In this document: in pieces, positions 39,383-47,478 of the stretch
Position numbering within the stretch: the stretch's first letter is position 1
Layout of the letters: the number at the start of each line of letters is the position of its first letter
Origin: Elusimicrobiaceae bacterium
GTDB lineage: Bacteria > Elusimicrobiota > Elusimicrobia > Elusimicrobiales > Elusimicrobiaceae
Assembly (NCBI GenBank): GCA_017546175.1
Contig: JAFYXM010000010.1
Span: 124,001 to 188,000 of the forward strand
DNA: 64,000 nt
Direction of reading: 5' to 3'
Notes under the pieces: generated by a model
What the model saw: the letters and a program-made list of their open reading frames with translations, nothing else
Told to the model about the DNA's origin: nothing
Database searches by the model: none
Made by a program: the position numbers and the translations under genes

Positions 39383-40212
39383 AACTCTTGTACAAATTCT
39401 CCTTCAAAAACTTTTTGCGCAGGGCCCGTCATGCGTACGTGTGCGCACCCCGTCCAATCTATTTCCAGCTCTCCGCCGTCTAAAATCACACGTACCGTTT
39501 CTTCCGTTCGGCCCGTCAGCAGCGCTGCCACCGCCGTGGCACAAGAGCCCGTACCGCAAGCAGCCGTAATGCCGGCACCGCGCTCCCACACGCGCATACG
39601 CAAGGTATGATTGTCTAATTTTTGGACAAATTCCACATTGGTTTTTTTGGGGAAGAATGCATGTTTTTCAATTTCAGGACCTACGTGAGCAATATCTATC
39701 AAATCAATATTCGGCACAAAAATCACAAAATGCGGATTACCCATAGATACGGCCGTACCGCGCCATTCTTGACCGCCGGCCGTTAGCGCCACTTCCACAG
39801 CACGTTCGGCAGGATTACCGCTCATCGGGATTTCCCCCCTCGTCAGTCTGGGCGCGCCCATATCTACAGACACAAGCCCTTTCTCCCAGTCTTTCACGTG
39901 GGTTTTAATCGGCCCGGCCAAGGTTTCCAGCAGCATTTCATCGCCGTTTAGCAAGCCCAATTTCTTGCAGAAAAGCGGCGCACAGCGCGAGGCATTTCCG
40001 CACATTTCAGCTTCACTGCCGTCGGAATTGATAATGCGCATGCGTGCGTCGGCTGTAGCGGAGGGTGATATTAAAATCAGCCCGTCCGCCCCCACACCAA
40101 AGCGGCGGTCACACAAAATTTGTGCCGCGCGGGAAACATCTTTAAATTTTACGTTGCGCTCGTCAACAAATACAAAATCATTGCCGAGCCCTTGATATTT
40201 TACAAAGTGCAT
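39379..40212 (-). CDS. dapF: Diaminopimelate epimerase
   Basis: A 277-residue cofactor-free epimerase converting LL- to meso-diaminopimelate for peptidoglycan and lysine. KYQGLGNDFVFVDE opens the fold; EMCGNASRC and ITAACGTGSCATAVAAL carry the two catalytic Cys residues. GNPHFVIFV and FFPKKTNVEFVQ are conserved contacts. No ribosome site; minus-strand TAAAAT is exactly six bases before the ATG, another leaderless-type start. It heads the dapF-dapL-pilin unit and is divergent to uppS. Confidence 0.93.
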   Translation of the reverse strand: MHFVKYQGLGNDFVFVDERNVKFKDVSRAAQILCDRRFGVGADGLILISPSATADARMRIINSDGSEAEMCGNASRCAPLFCKKLGLLNGDEMLLETLAGPIKTHVKDWEKGLVSVDMGAPRLTRGEIPMSGNPAERAVEVALTAGGQEWRGTAVSMGNPHFVIFVPNIDLIDIAHVGPEIEKHAFFPKKTNVEFVQKLDNHTLRMRVWERGAGITAACGTGSCATAVAALLTGRTEETVRVILDGGELEIDWTGCAHVRMTGPAQKVFEGEFVQEL

Positions 40213-40284
40213 ATTTGTATTTTATAAAAACAAAACCCCTTATGCTAGCTTTATCTAAGTCTTTTAATTAAGTAAAATAAAAGT
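40213..40284. promoter_or_regulatory. Divergent leaderless-type promoters of dapF and uppS
   Basis: In a 72-base spacer, minus-strand TAAAAT (40224-40219) lies six bases before the dapF ATG, and plus-strand TAAAAT (40273-40278) six bases before the uppS ATG. Neither gene has a ribosome site. The -35 regions are weak on both sides. Confidence 0.55.
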
Positions 40285-40980
40285 ATGACAAGTACAGAAA
40301 ATCCCGCTCCTAAGCATATCGCTATCATCATGGACGGCAACGGTCGTTGGGCTGCTGCGCGTAATTTGCCGCGTTCTGCAGGGCATAAAGAGGGCGCACA
40401 AGCCGTGCGTCGCGTGATAGAGGCCGCAACGGAGCTGGGGATTGAATTTGTGACTTTGTACGCCTTTTCCACTGAAAACTGGTCCCGCCCGAAAGAAGAA
40501 ATTGACACATTGATGAATCTTTTGGAAAAAACCTTAGACGAATATCAAAAATCAGCCGAAAAGAAAAATCTGCGCATTTGGGTCAGCGGAGAAAGAGAAC
40601 CCTTGCCGCCACAAATTTTGCAAAAAATTGATAAACTGGTACAAAGCACCGCCGCGCACACGGGTCTGACGGTAAATTTGGCCCTAAACTACGGTGCCCA
40701 ACAAGAAATCACTTATGCGGTCAATCAACTTTTGGCTCAAGGAAAAACACAAATTTCCGCGCAAGACATCACCGCACACCTCTATCAACCTCTATTGCCT
40801 GCACCGGAGCTGATTATCCGCACCTCAGGCGAGCAACGACTCTCTAACTTTTTACTGTGGCAGGCGGCATATAGTGAGTTTTATTTTACCCCCGTCTTGT
40901 GGCCTGACTTTGACAAAGAAGAACTAAAAAAAGCGGTGCTGGAATATCAGCACCGCCACAGAAGATTCGGTGGAATTTAA
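40285..40980 (+). CDS. uppS: Undecaprenyl diphosphate synthase
   Basis: A 231-residue cis-prenyltransferase that makes the lipid carrier for peptidoglycan and LPS. HIAIIMDGNGRWAAARNLPRSAGHKEGAQAVRR contains the catalytic Asp and diphosphate-binding Arg residues; TLYAFSTENWSRPKEEID, LALNYGAQQEI and ELIIRTSGEQRLSNFLLWQAAYSEFYF are the other family blocks. It is slightly short but complete. The leaderless-type start lies at 40285. Confidence 0.93.
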   Translation: MTSTENPAPKHIAIIMDGNGRWAAARNLPRSAGHKEGAQAVRRVIEAATELGIEFVTLYAFSTENWSRPKEEIDTLMNLLEKTLDEYQKSAEKKNLRIWVSGEREPLPPQILQKIDKLVQSTAAHTGLTVNLALNYGAQQEITYAVNQLLAQGKTQISAQDITAHLYQPLLPAPELIIRTSGEQRLSNFLLWQAAYSEFYFTPVLWPDFDKEELKKAVLEYQHRHRRFGGI

Positions 40981-40984
40981 CCAT

Positions 40985-41015
40985 AAAAAAAGAGTCCAAA
41001 AAAGACTCTTTTTTT
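40985..41015. terminator. Bidirectional terminator uppS / NHL gene
   Basis: AAAAAAAGAGTC / GACTCTTTTTTT hairpin between convergent genes. Confidence 0.85.
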
Positions 41016-41032
41016 ATAATTGAAAAAAGCCG

Positions 41033-42274
41033 TCAATTTCCGCTTTGCAGTCTTTCCTTTTGCGGAGCAAAAAGTACCTCTACAAAATTGCGGCTATCTA
41101 CCGCTTGCGCGGCCTGCCCGAAAGCAGAATAACTGGTAGGCGGACGCACGCGGGAAATGGCTTGCACACGGCGGAGAACATTATTGCCCGTATCCAAGAA
41201 ATACAACATATCAAGCGGAGAAATAAACATCGCTCCCGGATAAGCCAAAGACGCGTCCCACGCGTTCATATTGGCCCCGTTATAACCTCTGGATCCGTTG
41301 CCCACCACAGTTTCGGCCTCGCCGCGGCGTTCCTTGAGATTTATATTAATACGGCGAATGCGTTGGTTGTCCGTATCCGCTACGTACAAGCGTCCCATGC
41401 GGTCAAGGGCCAACCCAGTCGGGTCATTAAAGCAAATATCGTCCAGCCTGCCGTAATTATTATCTCCGCAAAAACCGGAGCGTCCGCGGCCTGCAAAGGT
41501 AAAAATTAAATTTTTCACATGGTCCACAAAGCGGATCTTGTGATTTTTGGTATCGGCAATAAACAAGTTATCATGTTTATCAAAAATAATGGCACTGGGC
41601 TTATTTAAAAGGGCATTTCCGGCAAGCCCAAAATCGCCGTCATCTCCGGCATATCCTTTCCCCACCACCGTGGTTAAAATGCCTGTAGTGCGGTCTATTT
41701 TGCGAATGCGATGGTTTCCTGTATCTGCAATAAAAATTTCCCCTCTGCTGTTCACAGCCACCCCCGTGGGCGCATTTAAAGCCGTACTTTTAGCACGAGA
41801 GCCCTCTCCCTCATAACCGCGGGTACCGTTGCCCGCGATGGTATGCAAATATCCTTTAGGGGTTAACATACGAATGCGGTGGTTGCCCGTATCGGCAATA
41901 TACAAATTGCCGAGGCTGTCCATAGCCAGCCCTGTCGGTCCGCGCAGGCCCGCCATATCAGCATTACCGCCGTCATTAAAAAACCCTGCCTTGCCCGTAC
42001 CTGCCACCGTATAAATACGGCCCGTGCGAGCATTAATATATCGGATACGGTGGTTCAAAGTATCGGCAATATAAATGTTATTCCATCTATCCACTACCAT
42101 GCCCAATGGGCTGGCTAAACGAGCTTCTGTAGCGTCGCTGCTATCGCCTGAAAACCCGCGCTTGCCTGCAACACCGGCAATATTTTCAATGGCCCCCGGC
42201 CCCGTCAGTTCTACGGCCGCATATAGGGAAGCCGTAAAAAATAAGATAAAAAATATAAAAGTAATTTTTCTCAT
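41033..42274 (-). CDS. Secreted NHL-repeat beta-propeller protein
   Basis: A 413-residue protein. MRKITF at 42274 follows GAGGAGA and begins a signal peptide (MRKITFIFFILFFTASLYAA). The body holds about six NHL repeats, each with a pattern like GPTGLAMDSLGNLYIADTGNHRIRML, alternating with TVAGTGKAGFFNDGG-type strands, forming one propeller. Such periplasmic or surface propellers usually bind proteins or glycans; the ligand here is unknown. The C-terminal 50 residues are not repetitive. Confidence 0.85.
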   Translation of the reverse strand: MRKITFIFFILFFTASLYAAVELTGPGAIENIAGVAGKRGFSGDSSDATEARLASPLGMVVDRWNNIYIADTLNHRIRYINARTGRIYTVAGTGKAGFFNDGGNADMAGLRGPTGLAMDSLGNLYIADTGNHRIRMLTPKGYLHTIAGNGTRGYEGEGSRAKSTALNAPTGVAVNSRGEIFIADTGNHRIRKIDRTTGILTTVVGKGYAGDDGDFGLAGNALLNKPSAIIFDKHDNLFIADTKNHKIRFVDHVKNLIFTFAGRGRSGFCGDNNYGRLDDICFNDPTGLALDRMGRLYVADTDNQRIRRININLKERRGEAETVVGNGSRGYNGANMNAWDASLAYPGAMFISPLDMLYFLDTGNNVLRRVQAISRVRPPTSYSAFGQAAQAVDSRNFVEVLFAPQKERLQSGN

Positions 42275-42426
42275 AAATATTCTCCTCTGTTTTAATGGTA
42301 ACAAAAAGAAATTTCTCTGGCAACCTCGCCCATTGGCTTTCAATTTGTTACAATAGAGGGGAAGTCTTTTATTTTATCCTTCTTGCGCACGCGCGCAGGA
42401 CCGAAATCTAACAAGAGGTATATTAC

Positions 42427-43779
42427 ATGATTATTCTGTTTCTCAACTGCGGCAGTTCGTCTGTCAAATACAGCGTGTATGACTGGGAGAAAAAACGCAG
42501 TTTAGCCGCCGGCGGTGTAGAACGTATCGGCATTGCGGGTTCTTTTATCACCCATGAACGTCCGGGGCAAGCTGCTTATGAATTGCAACAAGATTGCAAA
42601 GATCACAAAGATGCTATCAATTTAGTTATCAGCACTTTAACGCATAAAGAACACGGCGTCATTGAAAACATCAATATGATTTCTGCCGTTGGTCACCGCA
42701 TTGTACACGGCGGTAAATTTACCAAATCTGTAGAAGCTACGCCCGAAGTAATTGCAGAACTTAAAAACATTTCCGATTTAGCTCCCCTGCACAATCCGGC
42801 CCACATCATGGGTATTGAAGCGGCCAAATCTATTTTACCCAACGTCAAACACGTTTGTGTAATGGATACCGCTTTCCACCAAACCATGCCGGCTTTTGCC
42901 TATATGTATGCTTTGCCGCGTGAATGGTACACCGATTACAGCATGCGCCGCTTTGGTGCGCACGGAACGTCTGTAATGTACTGTTCCCGTCGTGCAGCGG
43001 TGCTCTTGGGTAAAAATGTAGAAGACACTAACACCATTATCTGCCACATCGGCAACGGTGCCAGCTGTACCGCCGTGAAAAACGGTCAATGCTATGACAC
43101 CAGCATGGGTTTGACCCCCTTAGAGGGCTTAATCATGGGTACGCGCAGCGGCGATATTGACCCGTCTATTTGTTTTCACATGATGAAAAAGCTTAACATG
43201 GCTCCCGAAGAAATGTATCGCATTTTAAATCGTGAAAGCGGTGTAAAAGCCATCACGGGCGGCCGCTTTGCCGACAGACGCGACATTGAAATCAATGCGC
43301 AAAAAGGCGATGAATTGTGCAAATTGGCTATTGCTATGGAAAGCTATCGCATTAAAAAATACATCGGCTCTTACATGGCTGCTTTGGGCCGCGTGGACGC
43401 GATTGTATTTACCGCCGGCGTGGGTGAAAGAGGCCCCGTAGTGCGCGGTAAGAGTGTGGAAGGATTGGAAAATTATGGCATCATTTTAGACCAGCAGAAA
43501 AACCGCGAATCTGTCACTAAAAATGCAGAAACCTGCATTTCTGCGGCGGACTCTAAAGTAAAAATCTTTGTGGTGCCGACCGACGAAGAAATCGTGGGTG
43601 TGCAGGATATCGTGGCTATTCAAGCCGGTACGTATGATGTATATACCAAGTTCCACTATATCTTCCAAGACCCCGAATACCGCAATGCCTTGCGTGATGA
43701 AGCGTTTGTAGAAGAAGTAAAGAAGAAACCCTTCCTCTTAAACGTAGCGGTCAACCTGCCGGAAGAATTGAAAAAATAA
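42427..43779 (+). CDS. ackA: Acetate kinase
   Basis: A 450-residue enzyme that makes ATP and acetate from acetyl phosphate. LNCGSSSVKYSVYD is the N-terminal signature, VGHRIVHGGKF and CVMDTAFHQTMP carry substrate residues (including the catalytic Asp), CHIGNGASCTAVKNG is the nucleotide-binding block, and DAIVFTAGVGERGPVVR the adenosine site. About 45 extra residues at the C-terminus (KFHYIFQDPEYRNALRDEAF to the end) exceed typical E. coli AckA. An AGAGG site precedes the start; pta is not adjacent. It works with AdhE in fermentation. Confidence 0.93.
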   Translation: MIILFLNCGSSSVKYSVYDWEKKRSLAAGGVERIGIAGSFITHERPGQAAYELQQDCKDHKDAINLVISTLTHKEHGVIENINMISAVGHRIVHGGKFTKSVEATPEVIAELKNISDLAPLHNPAHIMGIEAAKSILPNVKHVCVMDTAFHQTMPAFAYMYALPREWYTDYSMRRFGAHGTSVMYCSRRAAVLLGKNVEDTNTIICHIGNGASCTAVKNGQCYDTSMGLTPLEGLIMGTRSGDIDPSICFHMMKKLNMAPEEMYRILNRESGVKAITGGRFADRRDIEINAQKGDELCKLAIAMESYRIKKYIGSYMAALGRVDAIVFTAGVGERGPVVRGKSVEGLENYGIILDQQKNRESVTKNAETCISAADSKVKIFVVPTDEEIVGVQDIVAIQAGTYDVYTKFHYIFQDPEYRNALRDEAFVEEVKKKPFLLNVAVNLPEELKK

Positions 43780-43787
43780 GTTTCACT

Positions 43788-43820
43788 AAAAAACACCCCG
43801 CTTACCGCGGGGTGTTTTTT
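43788..43820 (+). terminator. Terminator of ackA
   Basis: AAAAACACCCCGC / GCGGGGTGTTTTTT hairpin. Confidence 0.88.
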
Positions 43821-43821
43821 A

Positions 43822-43917
43822 TCAGCAACACCAACAATCTTCGTTTTCTGGGATATTGAGCATTTTTAATACATCCCAATCAGGTGGATTAATACAGTCC
43901 CCTGCAAGACCAGAAAG
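43822..43917 (-). pseudogene. C-terminal scar of a secreted or pilin-like gene
   Basis: On the minus strand a frame reads SGLAGDCINPPDWDVLKMLN and IPENEDCWCC before TGA at 43822. It has no start codon; directly upstream (43919-43924) is TTGACT, the -35 box used by the pilin at 53540, and a 70-base repeat shared with that locus. The natural reading is a deletion that fused promoter sequence to the last ~30 codons of a Cys-containing pilin-like protein. Confidence 0.5.
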
Positions 43918-43918
43918 A

Positions 43919-43988
43919 AGTCAAGTCTTTTCTTTTCCACCAACAAAGATAATGTTCTTTTTTACATTGCTAAAAAAGAACCAAAAAA
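43919..43988. repeat. 70-bp upstream repeat, copy 1
   Basis: Nearly identical to 54074-54143, with about three differences. It begins with agtcaagtcttttcttttcc and contains a hairpin GTTCTTTTTT/AAAAAAGAAC (43954-43981) with the loop ACATTGCT. The two copies are both on the upstream side of pilin-type genes on the minus strand. The 43985-44056 stretch that follows is AT-rich with a weak ACAAAC/GTTTGT stem and no gene. Confidence 0.75.
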
Positions 43989-44056
43989 GCCAACAAACAA
44001 AAATAGGATATTTTGTCGTTTGTAACAAATGAAAAATTCGTATTGCTTTATTCTGA

Positions 44057-44157
44057 TTTTTCAAATAGAAGATAATTTTGAGGGATTTAGTTTGTGCGCG
44101 GTGTAGCGTTAGCTACATAAGCACAAAGAGACATCAAAAGGACTTAAATTTGAAAAA
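44057..44157. repeat. Long-hairpin element, copy C
   Basis: TTTTTCAAAT (44057-44066) pairs with ATTTGAAAAA (44148-44157), TTTTGA (44076-44081) with TCAAAA (44134-44139), TTTGTGC (44091-44097) with GCACAAA (44121-44127), and TGTAGC (44102-44107) with GCTACA (44112-44117) around a GTTA loop. The plan matches copies A and B although most stem bases differ. It lacks the flanking ccgaagatgccg direct repeats of A and B. Confidence 0.55.
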
Positions 44158-44180
44158 TGGTTGAGCATAAAAACAACACA

Positions 44181-44203
44181 GGGTAAAACTTTGCGTTTTA
44201 CCC
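44181..44203 (-). terminator. Probable terminator of the TPR gene
   Basis: GGGTAAAAC / GTTTTACCC hairpin over a five-base loop; on the minus strand it is followed by TGTGTTGTTTTT. Downstream of the stop at 44239. Confidence 0.55.
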
Positions 44204-44238
44204 CATGTGCGAAATCTTAATAACTGAATAAGTCGTTA

Positions 44239-45402
44239 CTACTTATACATCACGGCTCTAAATTCCGCCGTCTTATTGATATTATTAAACATCCACCCTT
44301 TCTTTTCTTGGTCATACAAAGCATCAAAATCTCTAAACCCGCGCTTTAATGCTTGATCCAAATAGCGGTAGACATTGCGGCGGTCTTTTTTTTGCAGCCA
44401 ATACGTTCCTGCCAAATTGATGTACGGCGTGGGAAGCGTATTGTCCAACTCAATGGCTTTTTCAAAATCTTTTTTAGCGAGGTTATAATTTTTTTGCTTT
44501 AAATGCACATAACCGCGGTTATTGTAAGCAATGGGCCATTTAGGCGAAACTTCGATCGTTTTGTTGTAATCAGACAATGCTTTATCCAGTTCCCCCATTT
44601 CCTCATACACCAGGCCGCGACGGTTATAAAAAATATCTTCCGGTGCAAACTCCAACAAACGGCCGTAATCATCAGCTGCGGCTTGCAGCTCTCCCATGTC
44701 TTTAAAAGCAGAAGCACGGTAACGATAAGCTTGAGCCATGTCTTCTTGGCGGTTAATGGCTTTGCTGTAATAAGACACAGCCTCATCCAAACGCCCCTGA
44801 TTATAGCGAATGCGGCCCAATCCCAAATACAGTTCTGCCCAGTCTTCATTCTCCGCAAGCAGGGCCGTCAGTTCTTTTTCTGCCTCATCGTATTTATACG
44901 TATGGAAATAAGCTCTTGCCAAGTCAAAAGAAATATTCGTTGTAGCTTGGTGACGGGTTAAATATTTTTTGTAATCTTTGATAGCGGCGGCATATTTTTC
45001 CAAGGCCATATTAGCTTTGGCACGGGCTAAATAAAAGTCCAGATAATCTTTTTTTAAAGAAATCGCCTTACTTAAATCTTGCACAGCCAAAACATATTTT
45101 TCCATATCCATATAGGCCAAAGCGCGCGCATAATAGCGAAAGGCATCTTTGGGGGTCAGCTCAATTGCTTGTGTGTAATCAGAAACAGCTTTTTTATACT
45201 TTTTGAGCTGACGATAGGCATCGGCTCTGTGATGCCATGCCGCGGCATATTTGGGTGATTTTTTGACCGCTTGAGTGAGCAGGGCTACACGCGCGGCAGG
45301 GTCGGTTTCTTTTTTAGAGCGGCTCACTAAGCTGGACGCACTTTGGGCAAATCCTCCCATCGCCAAAGCCAATATAGAAATAAGCAAAATAATTTTTCTC
45401 AT
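44239..45402 (-). CDS. Secreted TPR-repeat protein
   Basis: A 387-residue protein with signal peptide MRKIILLISILALAMGGFAQ. Residues 30-365 form about nine tetratricopeptide repeats (for example AAWHHRADAYRQLKKYKKAVSDYTQAIELTP), ending in a short non-repeat tail (RDFDALYDQEKKGWMFNNI). It should be a periplasmic scaffold for protein complexes. The start lies almost directly after the stop of the membrane protein gene upstream, so both are in one unit. Distinct from the short TPR lipoprotein at 24918. Confidence 0.85.
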   Translation of the reverse strand: MRKIILLISILALAMGGFAQSASSLVSRSKKETDPAARVALLTQAVKKSPKYAAAWHHRADAYRQLKKYKKAVSDYTQAIELTPKDAFRYYARALAYMDMEKYVLAVQDLSKAISLKKDYLDFYLARAKANMALEKYAAAIKDYKKYLTRHQATTNISFDLARAYFHTYKYDEAEKELTALLAENEDWAELYLGLGRIRYNQGRLDEAVSYYSKAINRQEDMAQAYRYRASAFKDMGELQAAADDYGRLLEFAPEDIFYNRRGLVYEEMGELDKALSDYNKTIEVSPKWPIAYNNRGYVHLKQKNYNLAKKDFEKAIELDNTLPTPYINLAGTYWLQKKDRRNVYRYLDQALKRGFRDFDALYDQEKKGWMFNNINKTAEFRAVMYK

Positions 45403-45403
45403 A

Positions 45404-46126
45404 TTAAAAAATTAACCATATATTTAAAATAAGAGTCAAAAGGCCTAACGCGTACAACATCCACAACACCAGTACCGCCAACCAACGTAAATTCAAAAAC
45501 AAAGCTCCTACCAAAGTGGCTCTGCTGGCAAATACGGCAGAAAACTGCACTGTACTGGTGGTTAAGCGTGCCAAACGCGCCAAAAATACCGAGCGCGTAA
45601 CAAACGTCAATGCGGAAACCAACACCAAGGCCGCCACTTTGGGAGCGGAATTTAAGCGATAGGTTTTCAGCGGAGCCAATACTTCACTTACACTGTTTTC
45701 CAAAATTACTTTAGCCTGTTGTTTGGGTAGTCCTTCGTCCATGTCATTGATTTTAGAGCGCACCTTGTCTTTGACGGAGGCAAACAACTCGTATAAAAAA
45801 TCTTCCACTTGCCCGGCCGCCGTTTTGACCCCAAACACCAAAGACAAAACTACCGCATATCCAAAAGCCAAAGCCCCGTAAAAACCAAAAGCCAAAAAGA
45901 GCAAGACCCAAGAAAGCGGCGCCGGTAAAAAACCGATAAAATGATGATACAAGGCAAATATTGCCACCACCAACAGCACCAAAGAAATCCCTAAATACGG
46001 CAAAAAAATGGTACGCAGTGCCGTCAGCATACCGCCCAACAAAAGCAAAAACCCCGCCTGCAGCCTTTGCGCGGCGGCGGAAACAAAACTTTCCTTTTCG
46101 GGTGCGGGAGAAAGTTTAATGTTCAT
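45404..46126 (-). CDS. Multi-pass membrane protein, unknown
   Basis: A 240-residue protein from ATG 46126; a GTG at 46138 is an alternative. After a soluble ~25-residue head it has two to three membrane helices (residues about 27-95), a charged middle segment (AAGQVEDFLYELFASVKDKVRSKINDMDEGLPKQQAK) and helices from about 160 to the C-terminus. The middle would face one side as a helical loop. The start overlaps the end of the small Cys-rich gene by 11 bases. No family recognised; the downstream TPR gene is likely cotranscribed. Confidence 0.65.
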   Translation of the reverse strand: MNIKLSPAPEKESFVSAAAQRLQAGFLLLLGGMLTALRTIFLPYLGISLVLLVVAIFALYHHFIGFLPAPLSWVLLFLAFGFYGALAFGYAVVLSLVFGVKTAAGQVEDFLYELFASVKDKVRSKINDMDEGLPKQQAKVILENSVSEVLAPLKTYRLNSAPKVAALVLVSALTFVTRSVFLARLARLTTSTVQFSAVFASRATLVGALFLNLRWLAVLVLWMLYALGLLTLILNIWLIF

Positions 46127-46259
46127 GGCAGCAGCCACAGCATCCGCCGCAGGGGCCCGTATGGCCTTTTTTGGCGGTGGAAGGCACCTGAGAAGACACC
46201 TTAATCACTTTTCCCGTTTTCGGGTCGTATTTATACGTACCGGTATTATTTTCTTTCAT
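46116..46259 (-). CDS. Small protein with Cys-rich metal-binding-like tail
   Basis: A 47-residue protein, MKENNTGTYKYDPKTGKVIKVSS to a tail GPCGGCCGCCHEH. Five Cys and two His within 13 residues strongly suggest metal or cluster binding. The start at 46259 has GATAAT exactly six bases upstream and no ribosome site. It sits eight bases after the lpxK stop and overlaps the next gene. The KYDPKTGKVIKVS segment resembles FmdB-like or small regulatory ribbons only loosely, so I assign no function. Confidence 0.6.
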   Translation of the reverse strand: MKENNTGTYKYDPKTGKVIKVSSQVPSTAKKGHTGPCGGCCGCCHEH

Positions 46260-46266
46260 AGTTTTA

Positions 46267-47370
46267 TTATCTGCGCATTTTGGAAAATTTCGGATACAGC
46301 GCATCTGTAAACTTATTAAATTCTTCTTCGCCACCGCGAATTTTCAGATTCACGGACAAGACATACACGCCCGAGGTTAAAATTTCGCGCCAGTTGTCGG
46401 GAAATTTCACAAAGTCCTTAAACGTGGTAATCAAAGGCAGGCCGTTGCGCGTTTGCTCAAAGGTACGCAAGTTATCTTGCGTGTAATGCTCATGGTCGGG
46501 AAATCTCCAGACTTGTTTTAAGCTAAGGCCCAAACCTTTTAAGGTGTTTTCAAAAGTTTCGGGGTGCCCCAAAGCACTAAAGCAAGCCACTTCGCCTTTG
46601 ATATCTTTCAGCTCCACTTTTTGCCCTTTGCAAACGTCCATATAATATTCGGGCTCGTGTACACTTTCCACAATTTCCGGCAAATCGTTGTACTCACGGA
46701 TCGTATCTTTCACTTCTTCCAGTTCTCGCTCGGTCACCTGTTCACAATGTGTCAGTACAAACAAAGCGCCTCTTTGCAAAGCGGTTAACGGCTCACGCAA
46801 ATTCCCCAACGGCAACAAATGTCCGCCGCCAAACGGATTTTTGGCATCAATCAAAATCACATTGGCGTCCCGTTTTAAGCGGTGATGTTGCAACCCGTCA
46901 TCAAGCAAAATAATTTGACTTTTAAAACGGCGTAAAGCTTCGGTAGCGGCTCTAGCACGGTCTTGGCAAATGACAATAGGTACTTTGTACTGGCTGAGCA
47001 CGCGACTCATCATGTACGGCTCATCGCCGGCTAAGCGCCAATCGGCATCGGGGTTATCAAACAAAACGACTACTTCATCTTTTTCTTTTTGCTGACGTTT
47101 ATACCCGCGCGAAACAATCGCCACGCGAATGCCCTCTTTAGCCAAGGTGGTGGCGGCTAAAAGCACGGCTGTCGTTTTCCCCGTACCGCCTGCGGTAATA
47201 TTACCTATACAGACCACGCGAGAATTGACAGATTTGACGGCTTGCCAGCCGTTTTCGTGGCTGATACGGTCCAGCCAAACACCTGCACCATATAATTTGC
47301 TGGCGGCCAACAATACCAAGCGGCCGGCCCAATTTTTCTTCATTTTTTCACGCAAAGTCAAAACGTCCAT
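46267..47370 (-). CDS. lpxK: Tetraacyldisaccharide 4'-kinase
   Basis: A 367-residue inner-membrane kinase that phosphorylates the lipid A precursor at the 4' position. VCIGNITAGGTGKTTAVLLAATTLA is the LpxK Walker A block, RVAIVSRGYKR the following strand and ILLDDGLQHHRLKRDANVILIDA the hallmark segment with catalytic Asp/His. An N-terminal helix (about residues 14-30) anchors it. ATG 47370 is chosen since GAGGG precedes it; the frame extends 25 codons upstream. It shows that lipid A is made. lpxL-like and core genes lie just across a divergent promoter. Confidence 0.92.
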   Translation of the reverse strand: MDVLTLREKMKKNWAGRLVLLAASKLYGAGVWLDRISHENGWQAVKSVNSRVVCIGNITAGGTGKTTAVLLAATTLAKEGIRVAIVSRGYKRQQKEKDEVVVLFDNPDADWRLAGDEPYMMSRVLSQYKVPIVICQDRARAATEALRRFKSQIILLDDGLQHHRLKRDANVILIDAKNPFGGGHLLPLGNLREPLTALQRGALFVLTHCEQVTERELEEVKDTIREYNDLPEIVESVHEPEYYMDVCKGQKVELKDIKGEVACFSALGHPETFENTLKGLGLSLKQVWRFPDHEHYTQDNLRTFEQTRNGLPLITTFKDFVKFPDNWREILTSGVYVLSVNLKIRGGEEEFNKFTDALYPKFSKMRR

Positions 47371-47467
47371 AAGTACCCTCTGCAAAATAAATTTGATATA
47401 TTTTAGCATTTTACGGGCACTCTTTTTGTAGTGCTTAAAATTCACGGGGAAAAGTGATTAAAATTAG

Positions 47468-47478
47468 TATAATAAGGT
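47468..47478 (+). promoter_or_regulatory. -10 box five bases before the acyltransferase ATG
   Basis: TATAAT (47468-47473), five bases, ATG at 47479. AAGG within the gap is a poor ribosome site. Confidence 0.45.

Noticed and set aside
42383-42400. CG-rich inverted repeat upstream of ackA resembling the rsmI/rsfS palindrome
   Set aside because: Similarity is limited to alternating CG and the arms are imperfect; not enough to claim a shared operator.
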